The notes under the pieces were generated by a model. It made no database searches and was not told where the DNA came from. It saw only the letters and a list, made by a program, of their open reading frames with translations. Shown one piece after another: positions 25,331 through 33,667 of a stretch of 54,483 nt of DNA (its first letter is position 1; each line of letters begins with the position of its first letter). The stretch covers positions 1 through 54,483 of the forward strand of contig DXLP01000019.1 in assembly GCA_019414645.1 (NCBI GenBank), read 5' to 3'. This DNA comes from Collinsella sp. (GTDB lineage: Bacteria > Actinomycetota > Coriobacteriia > Coriobacteriales > Coriobacteriaceae). The translations under genes and the position numbers were made by a program.

Positions 25331-25368
25331 AAAACGGCGCCCGCCGGCGATGTTGCCGGCGGGCGCCG
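25331..25368 (-). terminator. Terminator of galKT
   Basis: CGGCGCCCGCCGGC pairs with GCCGGCGGGCGCCG; on the minus strand it is followed by TTTTC. Confidence 0.8.
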
Positions 25369-25416
25369 CGGTCGTGTAGGCGCCATTTGTTAAGTGCGTG
25401 CGTTCGAGCTCGCGTG

Positions 25417-27036
25417 CTACAGCGAGTCGATAAAGCGCTGCTGGGCGGCGCGGCCGGCTTCGTCCCACTTAAAGACGCCGGCGTTGTCGAGCACGTGGCC
25501 AAACACCACGCCGACCTCCTCGTGCAGGATATCGATGGCGTTGTCGGCCGTAAGCTCGTCGGCGCGGCGAGCAAAGACGTCCTCGGCCCACGCGGCATGG
25601 CTGCGGCAAAGGTCGTCGCCCTCGAGCGCGCCAGCAAGGTCGTAGCTGGCATCGGCCTTGGCCGCCAGCAAGTGCTCGCGGACAGCGCCGAGCTCGGGAA
25701 CCAAGCGCGGCGGCAAAATGGCCAGGCCCATGACCTCGATCAGGCCGATGTTCTCCTTCTTAATGTGGTGGTACTCGGCATGCGGGTGGAATACGCCCAG
25801 CGGATGCTCGTCGGTCGTGATATTGCAGCGAAGCGCCAGGTAGGCCTCGTAGATCTCGCCGCCGGCATTGCCGCGGGAGTCGACGCGGCGGATGACGGGC
25901 GTCACGGTGTTGTGCGCTACGCCGTCGGCTGTGTGCGCGATGATGCCCACCGACTCATCGGTCCACTCGCGCCAGGCGAGGATAATCTTCTCGGCAGCGT
26001 CGAGCAGCTGGGCGCGGTCGTGCGAGCGCAGGCGCAGCACCGAAAGCGGCCACTGCAACACGGTACCGCTGACTTGGTCAAAGCCGGGCACGCTAAACTG
26101 CGAGACCTCGGTGGCATGCATCATGGGGAACTCGTGCGCGCCGCCCTGGAAGTGGTCGTGCGACAGAATCGAGCCGCCCACGATGGGCAGGTCGGCGTTG
26201 GAGCCAATAAAGTAGTGCGGGAACAGGTCGACAAAGTCGAGCAGGCAGGTCAGCCCCTTGCGGTCGACGTGCATCGGGCGATGCTCGGAGCTCATGGCAA
26301 TGCAGTGCTCGTTAAAATACGCATACGGGCTGTATTGGAAGCCCCAGCGCTCGCCGTCGAGCTCAATGGGGATAACGCGCAGATTCTGGCGGGCGGGGTG
26401 AGCGCCGCCGTCGGCTGCGGCGGAGCGTCCGGGGTAGCCCTCGTTCTCGATGCAGAGCTGGCAGGCGGGATACTTCTCGCCCAAGTTCTTGGCTGCACCT
26501 GCCGCGGCGATATCGCGCGGGTCCTTCTCGGGTTTGGACAGGTTGATGGTGATTTCAAGATCGCCCCAGTTGGTGGGGGTGCTCCATTTGATGTTGCGCG
26601 CGATGGCGGCACGGCGCACGTAGCCGGCGTCGCAGCACAGGCCGTAGAACCAGTCGGTCGCGGCGCGGGGCTCGTTGACGCCCATACGTCCGTTGAACTC
26701 CTCGTTTACAACCGAAGGCCTCGGCATGAGCGCGCCCATGATGCGCATGGTGATGCGGTCGCGGCCCGACACCGTGTCCTCGGCGGCACCGTTGGCAACG
26801 GCAGCCTCGGCAAGCGCGGCAAGCGTGCCTTCAAGGTCAAAGTCGGGCAGGGTATCGGGGTGCAAGAGCGAGAGTTTTTCGACCTGGAGCGCCCAGGCCA
26901 TGTCGAGTGCGGGGCCCGTGGCGCCGATGCACTCCAAAATGGTGTTGTATGCCCAGATGCGATCGTCCTGGCCGATCATCGATCGGTGGATAGCGTACTC
27001 GATCAGGTTCTGCGCGGCCTCGCGCACGTCAGTCAT
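25417..27036 (-). CDS. galT: UDP-glucose-hexose-1-phosphate uridylyltransferase (GalT, class II)
   Basis: About 539 residues, the long Gram-positive-type GalT. It transfers UMP between UDP-glucose and galactose-1-phosphate in the Leloir pathway. Recognisable pieces: MDVAWALQ-like N-terminal helices, DWFYGLCCDAGYVRRAAIARNIKW, PACQLCIENEGYPGR, FQYSPYAYFNEHCI, SNADLPIVGGSILSHDHFQGG with the catalytic-type histidines. I place the start at 27036, where galK's stop overlaps in TAATG, implying translational coupling; an ATG nine bases upstream is possible. It forms an operon with galK. No galE is in the window. Confidence 0.93.
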   Translation of the reverse strand: MTDVREAAQNLIEYAIHRSMIGQDDRIWAYNTILECIGATGPALDMAWALQVEKLSLLHPDTLPDFDLEGTLAALAEAAVANGAAEDTVSGRDRITMRIMGALMPRPSVVNEEFNGRMGVNEPRAATDWFYGLCCDAGYVRRAAIARNIKWSTPTNWGDLEITINLSKPEKDPRDIAAAGAAKNLGEKYPACQLCIENEGYPGRSAAADGGAHPARQNLRVIPIELDGERWGFQYSPYAYFNEHCIAMSSEHRPMHVDRKGLTCLLDFVDLFPHYFIGSNADLPIVGGSILSHDHFQGGAHEFPMMHATEVSQFSVPGFDQVSGTVLQWPLSVLRLRSHDRAQLLDAAEKIILAWREWTDESVGIIAHTADGVAHNTVTPVIRRVDSRGNAGGEIYEAYLALRCNITTDEHPLGVFHPHAEYHHIKKENIGLIEVMGLAILPPRLVPELGAVREHLLAAKADASYDLAGALEGDDLCRSHAAWAEDVFARRADELTADNAIDILHEEVGVVFGHVLDNAGVFKWDEAGRAAQQRFIDSL

Positions 27037-28241
27037 TACAGCCATGCCGCGTAAGCCCCCTTGTCAGAAATTGCGTAGTGGCGGGCAGAGCCCTCGCCCA
27101 GCCAGCCGTTCATCTTGGCAATGAAGGTGTCGACCAGATCGAGCGGCACGAAGGCCTGGATGGTACCGCCGAAGCCGCCGCCGTGGATACGGACGGCGCC
27201 GCGGCCGTCGAGCACATGCTCGGCCAGTGCCAGGGCATACATCGAGGGCTGCTCGGAGCCCAGCTTGGCAACGACATTCTGCAGGTACATGGCAGAGCTG
27301 GCGCCGGACTCGCGCGTCAGGACCAGGAACTGGTCGATGTCGCCGGCGTTCAGGGCAGCCCAGCGCTTGTCGACTAGGCCGTTTTCGTACCAGTAGTGAA
27401 CGGCGCGCAGGCAGGCACGGTCGCCCAGCTTGGCGCGCAGCTCGGGGAGTTTGGCGTCAAAGTCCGCCACGTTTACCTCGCACAGACGCGCCTTGCCAAA
27501 CTCGGCGGCGACGTCCTGCATCTCGCGCGGAACGGCGGCGTAGTCGTCGGTAGCTGCCACATGGTCGGCACCGACCTTAACGAGCACGAGCGCATAGCCG
27601 TGATCCTCAAAGTTGAGTTTGAGCTTCTGGGTCTTGGGCTGGGCCTGATCCTCAAAGTCCATGTAGGCGAGTCCGCCCAAGCAAACGGCGGCCTGGTCCA
27701 TCAGACCGCAGGGCTTGCCGTAGTAGTTGTTCTCGGTGCGCTGGCTCATCTGGGCGAGCGTGACGGGCTCAATGGCGGGCGCGCCCCAGAGCGTCTCCAT
27801 GGCACGACCGTACGCGGCTTCGACGGCGGCAGAGCTGGAAAGGCCGCCGCCCGAGGGGACGGAGCAGGTAAAGGCAAAGTCGAAGCCTTTGGGCTCAACG
27901 CCAAGGGCTGCGACCTCGTGGGCCATACCGCGCACGAGGCTTGCGGACGTGCCCTTCTCGGACTCCTGAACGTCTAGCGTGTCGAGCGCGATTTCAAACG
28001 TGGGATAGCCCTCGTCGGCTACGCGAACCTTGTTGGAATCGGTTGCCACGGCGATGCCGTCGACGGCGACATCGAGCGAGCCGGCGATAACGTGGCCACC
28101 CTCGTGGTCGGTGTGGTTGCCGCTGATCTCGGAACGGCCGGGCGCGTGCACGTAGAGCACCTGGCGGTCGCCGATGGGGCCAAACTCCTCCTCGAACAGC
28201 TTGGTGAGCGTGGCGAATGTCTTTTCGTCGGGGGTGGTCAT
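27036..28241 (-). CDS. galK: Galactokinase
   Basis: 401 residues, GHMP kinase. It phosphorylates alpha-D-galactose to galactose-1-phosphate with ATP. Motifs: APGRSEISGNHTDHEGG (galactokinase signature), PSGGGLSSSAAVEAAYG (GHMP ATP-binding loop), GKPCGLMDQAAVCLGG with the catalytic aspartate, and RIHGGGFGGTIQAF near the C-terminus. The ATG at 28241 follows GGAAAGGACTCCC; a longer frame upstream is not needed. It precedes and overlaps galT by one base. Divergent galR and three operator-like sites lie upstream, so it is probably repressed by GalR. Confidence 0.94.
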   Translation of the reverse strand: MTTPDEKTFATLTKLFEEEFGPIGDRQVLYVHAPGRSEISGNHTDHEGGHVIAGSLDVAVDGIAVATDSNKVRVADEGYPTFEIALDTLDVQESEKGTSASLVRGMAHEVAALGVEPKGFDFAFTCSVPSGGGLSSSAAVEAAYGRAMETLWGAPAIEPVTLAQMSQRTENNYYGKPCGLMDQAAVCLGGLAYMDFEDQAQPKTQKLKLNFEDHGYALVLVKVGADHVAATDDYAAVPREMQDVAAEFGKARLCEVNVADFDAKLPELRAKLGDRACLRAVHYWYENGLVDKRWAALNAGDIDQFLVLTRESGASSAMYLQNVVAKLGSEQPSMYALALAEHVLDGRGAVRIHGGGFGGTIQAFVPLDLVDTFIAKMNGWLGEGSARHYAISDKGAYAAWL

Positions 28242-28281
28242 GGGAGTCCTTTCCTTGGCGCGCACGGGTGGGTTTTGCGTC

Positions 28282-28367
28282 GTTATGAGTACGTTAACAA
28301 CTTGAAGCGGCATGAACCAAGTGTTCACAATACCGCACGCTACGGGCTATGTTAACGTACTCATAAC
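28282..28367. promoter_or_regulatory. galK-galR operator pair
   Basis: GTTATGAGTACGTTAACA (28282-28299) and its perfect reverse complement (28350-28367) are separated by 50 bp. The shared core GAGTACGTTAACA has the central CG of LacI-family sites. Two facing sites suit DNA looping by a tetrameric repressor. Confidence 0.75.
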
Positions 28368-28414
28368 ACATCGCTTGTCACTTTTTGAGAATCTGGTAAT
28401 CGGTAGAAATTCAG

Positions 28415-28425
28415 CCGTGAACGGT
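28415..28425 (+). promoter_or_regulatory. CCGTGAACGGT box upstream of galR
   Basis: CCGTGAACGGT lies 15 bp upstream of a TATAAA -10-like box (28441). Its near-palindromic arms CCGT-GA-ACGG are complete here. Confidence 0.5.
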
Positions 28426-28473
28426 ACTGCCGTATGGACTTATAAAGCAGAAGAGATGCAGATAGAAAAAGTA

Positions 28474-28488
28474 GAGTACGTTAACATG
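28474..28488 (+). promoter_or_regulatory. Third galactose operator
   Basis: GAGTACGTTAACATG repeats the core of the 28282/28350 pair, downstream of the likely galR promoter; suits autorepression. Confidence 0.6.
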
Positions 28489-28579
28489 CGTCCGACGATA
28501 GCGGGCGTCGGCGCGGGATGTATTTCTGCCCGGGCCGGCATTCACGCTATTCAGATCTCGCAAGGGTGAAGGTGATCCT

Positions 28580-29611
28580 GTGGCAAGGCGCCCGTCCAAC
28601 GATACCAGTTCGCGTCCGGTCTCCATGGCCGACGTCGCCCGCGCTGCCGGCGTTTCGCAGCAGACGGTCTCGCGCGTTGCCAACGGCTTGCCCAATGTGA
28701 ACGAGCAGACGCGCCAGCGCGTACAGGCCGCGATGCAAGAGCTCGGCTTTCGTCCGAGTTATGCCGGTCGCTCGCTGCGCGACGGCCGTTACCATTCGGT
28801 CGGCCTGTGCGTCAACGATGTGACCAAGTTCGGCAACCTCTCAATGATCGACGGCATCGCCAGCGCTGCTCGTGAGCATAATTGTGCCATCACGCTGGTC
28901 GAGATGTCCAAGACCGAGGAGTTTTCGCTTGCCGAGGCCACGCGTCGTATGGCCGCATTGCCGGTGGACGGCATCATCATCGGTATGAGTCGCATGGCGC
29001 CCGATTTTGAGACGTTTGATCCACTGCCGGGCATTGGCACGGTCATCGTTACCATGTACGCGCACCCGCGGGTGACCACGGTCGATTCCGACCATTACGG
29101 CTGCTCGCTATTGCTTATGGATCACCTGTTTGAGCTAGGGCACGAGCAGATTCGCTATATTGGCGGCCCGTCATTCTCGGTCGACGAGCAATTTCGTCGC
29201 GCCGGTTGGCAGGATGCACTCGAGCGTAAACACATCGAGCCGGCAGAGCCGCTCGAGGGCGACTGGTCTGCCAACAGCGGCTACGAGGCCGGCAGGTACC
29301 TGGCCGAGCACGATCGCACCATGACGGCGATTTACGCGGCAAACGACCAGATGGCAAATGGCGCGATTGCAGCGCTGCGCGATAGCGGTCTGCGCGTGCC
29401 CGAGGACGTGAGCGTGGTGGGCGTCGACGATTCGCTCGATGATTTTGTGGCACACAACGAGCTCACGACCGTGCGATTCGATCTACATCAGCGCGGACGC
29501 GAGGTGTTTGAGCATGCGGTTCCCGAGGCGGGTACGGCGGGCAAAACCGTTGCCATCCGTATTCCCGGCCAGCTCATCGTTCGACATAGTACGGCGGCAC
29601 CGCGCGCATAG
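28580..29611 (+). CDS. galR: LacI-family galactose repressor
   Basis: 343 residues. HTH MADVARAAGVSQQTVSRVANGLPNVNEQTRQRV, hinge FRPSYAGRSLRDGR, and a ligand domain with VTTVDSDHYGC, HEQIRYIGGPSFS and EDVSVVGVDDSLDD. A GTG start at 28580 follows AAGGTGATCCT. It is divergent from galKT and shares its operators, so it is the likely local repressor. It is a paralogue of the lacI1 and lacI2 proteins; all three keep the AGRSL-type hinge and PVDG segment. The symbol is inferred from position. Confidence 0.88.
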   Translation: MARRPSNDTSSRPVSMADVARAAGVSQQTVSRVANGLPNVNEQTRQRVQAAMQELGFRPSYAGRSLRDGRYHSVGLCVNDVTKFGNLSMIDGIASAAREHNCAITLVEMSKTEEFSLAEATRRMAALPVDGIIIGMSRMAPDFETFDPLPGIGTVIVTMYAHPRVTTVDSDHYGCSLLLMDHLFELGHEQIRYIGGPSFSVDEQFRRAGWQDALERKHIEPAEPLEGDWSANSGYEAGRYLAEHDRTMTAIYAANDQMANGAIAALRDSGLRVPEDVSVVGVDDSLDDFVAHNELTTVRFDLHQRGREVFEHAVPEAGTAGKTVAIRIPGQLIVRHSTAAPRA

Positions 29612-29740
29612 TTTTCGCAGGTCAACGGTGATATGTTGAACATCAATAACAATCGGTAAGGATGTCGGTAGATAGCTGTTGGGATGTAGCCGAGTGCTAT
29701 GATAGACGGGCTCTTTTGTCTATCTAGGAGGCTTTGCCTG

Positions 29741-30901
29741 ATGGAGATCACCAAGGATATCCGCTACATTGGCGTCGACGATCACGACATTGACCTGTTC
29801 GAGGGCCAGTACGACGTGTCCGAGAACGGTATGGCATATAACAGCTACGTTATCTTGGGCGACAAGATCGCTGTCGCCGATTCGGTCGACGCCGGCTTTG
29901 TCGACGAGTGGCTCGGCAACCTCGAGGCCGTGCTTGATGGCCGTACGCCCGACTACCTGGTTGTCCATCATATGGAGCCCGATCACTCCGCCGGTATCGC
30001 CGCCTTTATGGAGCGCTACCCCCAGGCGCAGATTGTGGCCAGCATGGGCGCTTTCCGCATGATGGTCAACTACTTTGGCACCGACTTCCCCGAGCGCAAG
30101 ATGGTCGTCAAAGATGGCGACGTGCTCGACCTGGGCGGCCACAGCTTGACGTTTGTCGGCGCCCCCAACGTGCACTGGCCCGAGGTGCTCTTCTCCTATG
30201 AGGCCACCGACAAGGTGCTCTTTAGTGCCGACGGTTTTGGCAAGTTCGGTGCTAACGACATCGAGGATCCCGAGGGCTGGGCTTGCGAAGCGCGCCGCTA
30301 CTACTTTGGCATCGTCGGTAAGTTCGGCAAGTTCGTGCAGGCCGTGCTCAAGAAGGCCGCCGATCTGGATATCCAGATCATCTGCCCGCTCCATGGTCCT
30401 GTGCTGACCGAGAACCTGGGCTATTACCTCGACACCTACAACACCTGGTCGAGCTATCAGCCCGAGGACGAGGGCATCACGATTGCCTATGCGAGTGTGT
30501 ATGGGCATCTGAAGGCTGCCGTTGAGGAGCTCGCATCTGCGCTCGAGGCCCGCGGCCAGAAGGTCTCCGTCTTTGACTTGGCTCGCGATGATATGGCTGA
30601 GGCCGTTGAGGACGCGTTCCGCTACGACCGCCTGGTGCTCGCCTCCATCACCTATCAGGGCGAGATCTTCCCGTTCATGAGCACCTTTATCCATACGCTT
30701 GCCGAGCACGCCTATCAGAACCGTACAGTTGCGCTCGTCGAGGCCGGTTCCTGGGCGCCTGCCGCTGCCAAGGTTATGACCAAGGAGCTCGAGGGCATGA
30801 AGGACATCACCCTGACGCAGAACAAAGTGACCGTGCTGGGCTCGCTCAACGACGCCTCGCGCGCCCAGATCGAGGCCCTCGCCGACGAGCTTTCCAAGTA
30901 G
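29741..30901 (+). CDS. Flavodiiron protein (FprA family)
   Basis: 386 residues. An N-terminal metallo-beta-lactamase-like domain with the diiron ligands HHMEPDHSAG (about 77-86), then HWPEVLFSYEATDKVLFSADGFGKFG and CPLHGPVL, is followed by a flavodoxin domain (IAYASVYGHLKAAVEELA, ITYQGEIFPFMSTFI, VEAGSWAPAA). Such enzymes reduce O2 to water, or NO to N2O, in the cytoplasm of anaerobes, fed by rubredoxin or another electron carrier. The start follows TCTAGGAGGCTTTGCCTG. It is monocistronic, with a terminator right after. A small GATAGAC/GTCTATC inverted repeat (29702-29726) precedes it. Confidence 0.93.
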   Translation: MEITKDIRYIGVDDHDIDLFEGQYDVSENGMAYNSYVILGDKIAVADSVDAGFVDEWLGNLEAVLDGRTPDYLVVHHMEPDHSAGIAAFMERYPQAQIVASMGAFRMMVNYFGTDFPERKMVVKDGDVLDLGGHSLTFVGAPNVHWPEVLFSYEATDKVLFSADGFGKFGANDIEDPEGWACEARRYYFGIVGKFGKFVQAVLKKAADLDIQIICPLHGPVLTENLGYYLDTYNTWSSYQPEDEGITIAYASVYGHLKAAVEELASALEARGQKVSVFDLARDDMAEAVEDAFRYDRLVLASITYQGEIFPFMSTFIHTLAEHAYQNRTVALVEAGSWAPAAAKVMTKELEGMKDITLTQNKVTVLGSLNDASRAQIEALADELSK

Positions 30902-30924
30902 CGACACATTCACTTCTGATGCTC

Positions 30925-30959
30925 AACCACCACAAAGGAGACCTTTGTGGTGGTTTTTG
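30925..30959 (+). terminator. Terminator of the flavodiiron gene
   Basis: AACCACCACAAAGG and CCTTTGTGGTGGTT arms with T-run. It sits between convergent genes. Confidence 0.85.
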
Positions 30960-30960
30960 T

Positions 30961-31764
30961 TTAAGCGTCAGCGATGAGGAGATTTGGGCGGGCGTCGTCG
31001 ACGATCTCGGCGATTGAGGTGGCAACGGCATGATCGGGGTCACGGTCCATCACGATGGTGTCGACATCTGCCAGCTCGGCAAAGCGGTACATGCCACGTC
31101 CGTTAACCTTGCTGGCGTCCATGAGGGCGACGCTTTGACGGGCGGCGCCGACCATAGCCGCTTTGGTCTCGGCCATCTGCGGAAAGTCGGTCGTAAAGCC
31201 GCAGCGGGGGACAAAGGCGCCGGGGCACATGACGGCAAGGTCGGCGTGGACCATTTGGAGCGCCTGCATGGTAAGTGGGCCGTACAGATAGCGATGACCT
31301 TTGCGTAGTGCCCCACCCAGCATGACGACATCGACCGAGGGCATGCTCTCGTCGATATAATCGGCGATGGTAATGTCGGCCGTGATGACGGTGATGCCGT
31401 CGCGCTGATCGAGGAGCCGGACGAACTCGAGCGCCGTGGTGCCCGAGTCGACAAGCAGCGTGTCGCCATTGCCGACGAGCTCGATGGCGCTTTGCGCGAT
31501 GGCCTGCTTGGCGGCGACATTGACGTTGATGCGGCGATCCTGGGTGGATACGGTCAGTCGCTTCTGGAGAGACACGGCGCCACCATGCGTGCGGCGCAAC
31601 TTGCCGGACTCGGCGAGCGCGTCCAGGTCGGCGCGGGCGGTAACGGAGGACACGCCAAAGGTCTGGGCGATTTCTGCCACTTGCACCGAGGCGTTATGTT
31701 CGAGCATTTCCATGATGGCGGAACGACGCTCATCGGCGAAAGCTCGGGTTGTCGCATGGGCCAT
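30961..31764 (-). CDS. DeoR-family regulator next to the class II aldolase
   Basis: 267 residues. Winged helix DERRSAIMEMLEHNASVQVAEIAQTFGVSSVTARADLDALAESGKLRRTHGGAV, then the sugar-phosphate sensing domain with LLVDSGTTALEFV, VVMLGGALRKGHRYLYGP and LMDASKVNGRGMYRF. Members of this group usually repress a sugar-phosphate pathway. It is divergent from the aldolase gene, with TTTC-rich repeats between (31810-31880), so it probably controls that gene. The start at 31764 follows GGAGCAGCT. It converges on the flavodiiron gene, whose terminator ends one base from this stop codon. Confidence 0.88.
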   Translation of the reverse strand: MAHATTRAFADERRSAIMEMLEHNASVQVAEIAQTFGVSSVTARADLDALAESGKLRRTHGGAVSLQKRLTVSTQDRRINVNVAAKQAIAQSAIELVGNGDTLLVDSGTTALEFVRLLDQRDGITVITADITIADYIDESMPSVDVVMLGGALRKGHRYLYGPLTMQALQMVHADLAVMCPGAFVPRCGFTTDFPQMAETKAAMVGAARQSVALMDASKVNGRGMYRFAELADVDTIVMDRDPDHAVATSIAEIVDDARPNLLIADA

Positions 31765-32099
31765 AGCTGCTCCATTCTCAACCGAAATTTGCAGGAATTG
31801 TGTTGAGTCTATTTTCGTTCATTTTCTTTTTGAGTAAGAAAACGCCTTTCGATTACTTATCTTTTCTATAAAAGAAAGACGCTGAACGCCCAAAATTCAA
31901 TATCGAATACGCCCACTCGGCTCCAATTCCTTCCGTTTACTTTTCAAAAACGACTGTATTGACCTGCATGGGCTCAATATCTCGCGCGTGTAAAGCCGCT
32001 GAATTTCATACAATGAGCGCAGTAAAACGCAAGGTAAAACGCCTTGTGAACAACTACGCCCGATGTCCAGATGCGGGCGAGGGAGAGGAGCAAACGCTC

Positions 32100-32957
32100 A
32101 TGGCACTTGTTACCACCGAAAAGATGCTCAAGGACGCTCAGGCCGGCCACTACGCCGTCGGCGCGTTCAACGTCGAGAACCTCGAGTTTGTTATGGCCGT
32201 TCTGGCCGCTGCCGAGGAGACCAAGTCCCCCGTCATCATGCAGACCACCCCGGGCACCATCAAGACCGCTGGTCTGGACTACTTCTACGGCATGGTCAAG
32301 GCTGCCGCCGAGCGCGCTTCCGTGCCCGTCGCTCTGCACCTCGATCACGGCGATGGCTATGACCGCTGCATGCAGGCTTTCCGCACGGGCTACACCTCTG
32401 TCATGATCGACGGTTCGCACGAGTCCTTCGAGGACAACATCGCCCTGACCAAGTCCGTCGCCGCCGCTGGCCGCGCCATGGGCGTGCCCGTCGAGGCTGA
32501 GCTCGGTAAGGTTGGCGGCAAGGAGGACGACGGTCCCGCGGTTGAGGGCGAGAGCCCCTACACCGATCCGGCCGAGGCCAAGGAGTTCGTCGAGCGTACC
32601 GGCTGCACCTCCCTCGCTATTGGCGTTGGCACCAGCCACGGTGTGTACACGAGCGATCCGCACATCGAGCAGTCCGTGGTCAAGGCCATCCGCGACGCCG
32701 TCGACGTGCCGCTGGTTCTGCACGGCACCTCTGGTGTGCCCGATGAGCAGGTTGCCGAGGCTGTGAAGAACGGCATCTGCAAGGTTAACTACGCCACCGA
32801 GCTGCGTCAGGCCTACACCAAGGGCTTCATGGCCTACATGGCCGAGAACCCCGCCTGCTTCGATCCCAAGAAGCCGGCCAAGGAGGGTATGCGTGAGATC
32901 ACCGAGCTGGTTAAGATCCGCATGACCAACCTTAACTCTGTGGGCAAGGCAGAGTAA
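32100..32957 (+). CDS. Class II ketose-bisphosphate aldolase
   Basis: 285 residues, zinc-dependent class II aldolase (FbaA/GatY/KbaY family). It cleaves fructose- or tagatose-1,6-bisphosphate to dihydroxyacetone phosphate and glyceraldehyde-3-phosphate. The metal ligands are visible: LHLDHGDG (about 81), GTSHGVY and PLVLHGTSGVP; the substrate loop KVNYATELR is present. I chose the ATG at 32100 after GAGAGGAGCAAACGCTC. The length suits GatY/KbaY. The window has a complete LacA-B-C pathway but no class I LacD, so this could be the tagatose-1,6-bisphosphate aldolase; ordinary glycolytic fructose-bisphosphate aldolase is the alternative. The preceding 335 bp hold the divergent promoter and no gene. 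Confidence 0.88.
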   Translation: MALVTTEKMLKDAQAGHYAVGAFNVENLEFVMAVLAAAEETKSPVIMQTTPGTIKTAGLDYFYGMVKAAAERASVPVALHLDHGDGYDRCMQAFRTGYTSVMIDGSHESFEDNIALTKSVAAAGRAMGVPVEAELGKVGGKEDDGPAVEGESPYTDPAEAKEFVERTGCTSLAIGVGTSHGVYTSDPHIEQSVVKAIRDAVDVPLVLHGTSGVPDEQVAEAVKNGICKVNYATELRQAYTKGFMAYMAENPACFDPKKPAKEGMREITELVKIRMTNLNSVGKAE

Positions 32958-32981
32958 CAGCAAGGGTACTCCGATCCCACC

Positions 32982-33134
32982 GGACGGCTTGGGCGGGTCC
33001 CCGTACTTAGTTTCCAAAACGTCCTCGCGCATGAAGGCCCCCGTTGCCTCGCTTCTACGAAGCGTTGGCGACGGGGGCCTTCGCGCTGCGGAATGATTTT
33101 GGAAACTAAGTACGGGGACCCGCCCAAGCCGTCC
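32982..33134. repeat. 153-bp element with perfect 38-bp inverted repeats and nested hairpin
   Basis: Arms 32982-33019 and 33097-33134 are exact reverse complements over 38 bp (GGACGGCTTGGGCGGGTCCC outermost). The centre carries a second hairpin, AAGGCCCCCGTTGCC against GGCGACGGGGGCCTT, giving one long nested cruciform. It lies 25 bp after the aldolase stop. It is MITE-like, with no coding capacity and no obvious target-site duplication. Confidence 0.9.
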
Positions 33135-33667
33135 TGCTCGATTGCCCTTGTGGCGTTAGGGCAGAAATGGGTGGGGCGTTAGGGCTTCTTTGCTGATGGG
33201 GGATTGGTATGCCCGGGCTTGGTTGGGGAAGGTTTTGTCTAGGGATGCTTGGAGCTTTTCGAAGGATGCTCGCAGGTTGAGTTCCTGGTCGGTTGAGCGT
33301 TTGGTTTTTGTGGTGGGGGAGTCGAGGAGGCCGTTTCTCTGTGTCGGGGGGAAGGAGAAAAGGTCTGCATGTTTTAGGGATGGCTGCTGTGCTGCGTCAT
33401 TGGAAGAATGCATGCTTATGCGGCCTCCTCGATGTCCACCAAAAGGTTGCGCACGGGGTATGCTGCTAGATCCCGTGCGTTGGCAGTATTATGCCGCGGC
33501 TGCTGCAAAGAAGCGCTAAAGAAAGGCTTAACCTGGTTTGGTGTTACGATGAAACCGCAGGTCAAAGCTATCGAGTAACACTCTTGAAAGGTTTTGGGCT
33601 TAAGGGCTTTCTAAGGTTTGTGGCGTGGATGTGGCTCGCCTGTGCGGGGCGTGTGGACGGCTCGTTC
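33135..33667. other. Gene-poor stretch with a possible small ORF and remnants
   Basis: Composition differs from neighbouring genes. The minus strand has one possible 85-codon ORF (see 33156-33413) preceded by the tail of another frame ending VRNLLVDIEEAA before a stop at 33420. Around 33550-33595 the string AAACCGCAGGTCA recalls the composite element at 37889-38007. No clear gene beyond these. Confidence 0.4.
33156..33413 (-). CDS. Possible small hypothetical protein
   Basis: 85 codons, no family recognised. An ATG at 33413 has GAGGAGG 11 bases upstream, at the end of an older frame. Third codon positions are mostly C or A, which mildly supports coding. The protein is polar with no membrane segment (LFSFPPTQRNGLLDSP, ASFEKLQASLDKTF). 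It may be a remnant rather than a working gene. Confidence 0.3.
   Translation of the reverse strand: MHSSNDAAQQPSLKHADLFSFPPTQRNGLLDSPTTKTKRSTDQELNLRASFEKLQASLDKTFPNQARAYQSPISKEALTPHPFLP

Noticed and set aside
28415..28446. CCGTGAACGGT as a -35 promoter element
   Set aside because: Spacing to a -10-like box fits at galR, but not at the boxes at 12127, 17032, 20111 or 39277, and inverted copies occur.
29702..29726. GATAGAC/GTCTATC repeat as a riboswitch before the flavodiiron gene
   Set aside because: Seven-base arms are too small to support a riboswitch call; it may be a chance or minor operator.
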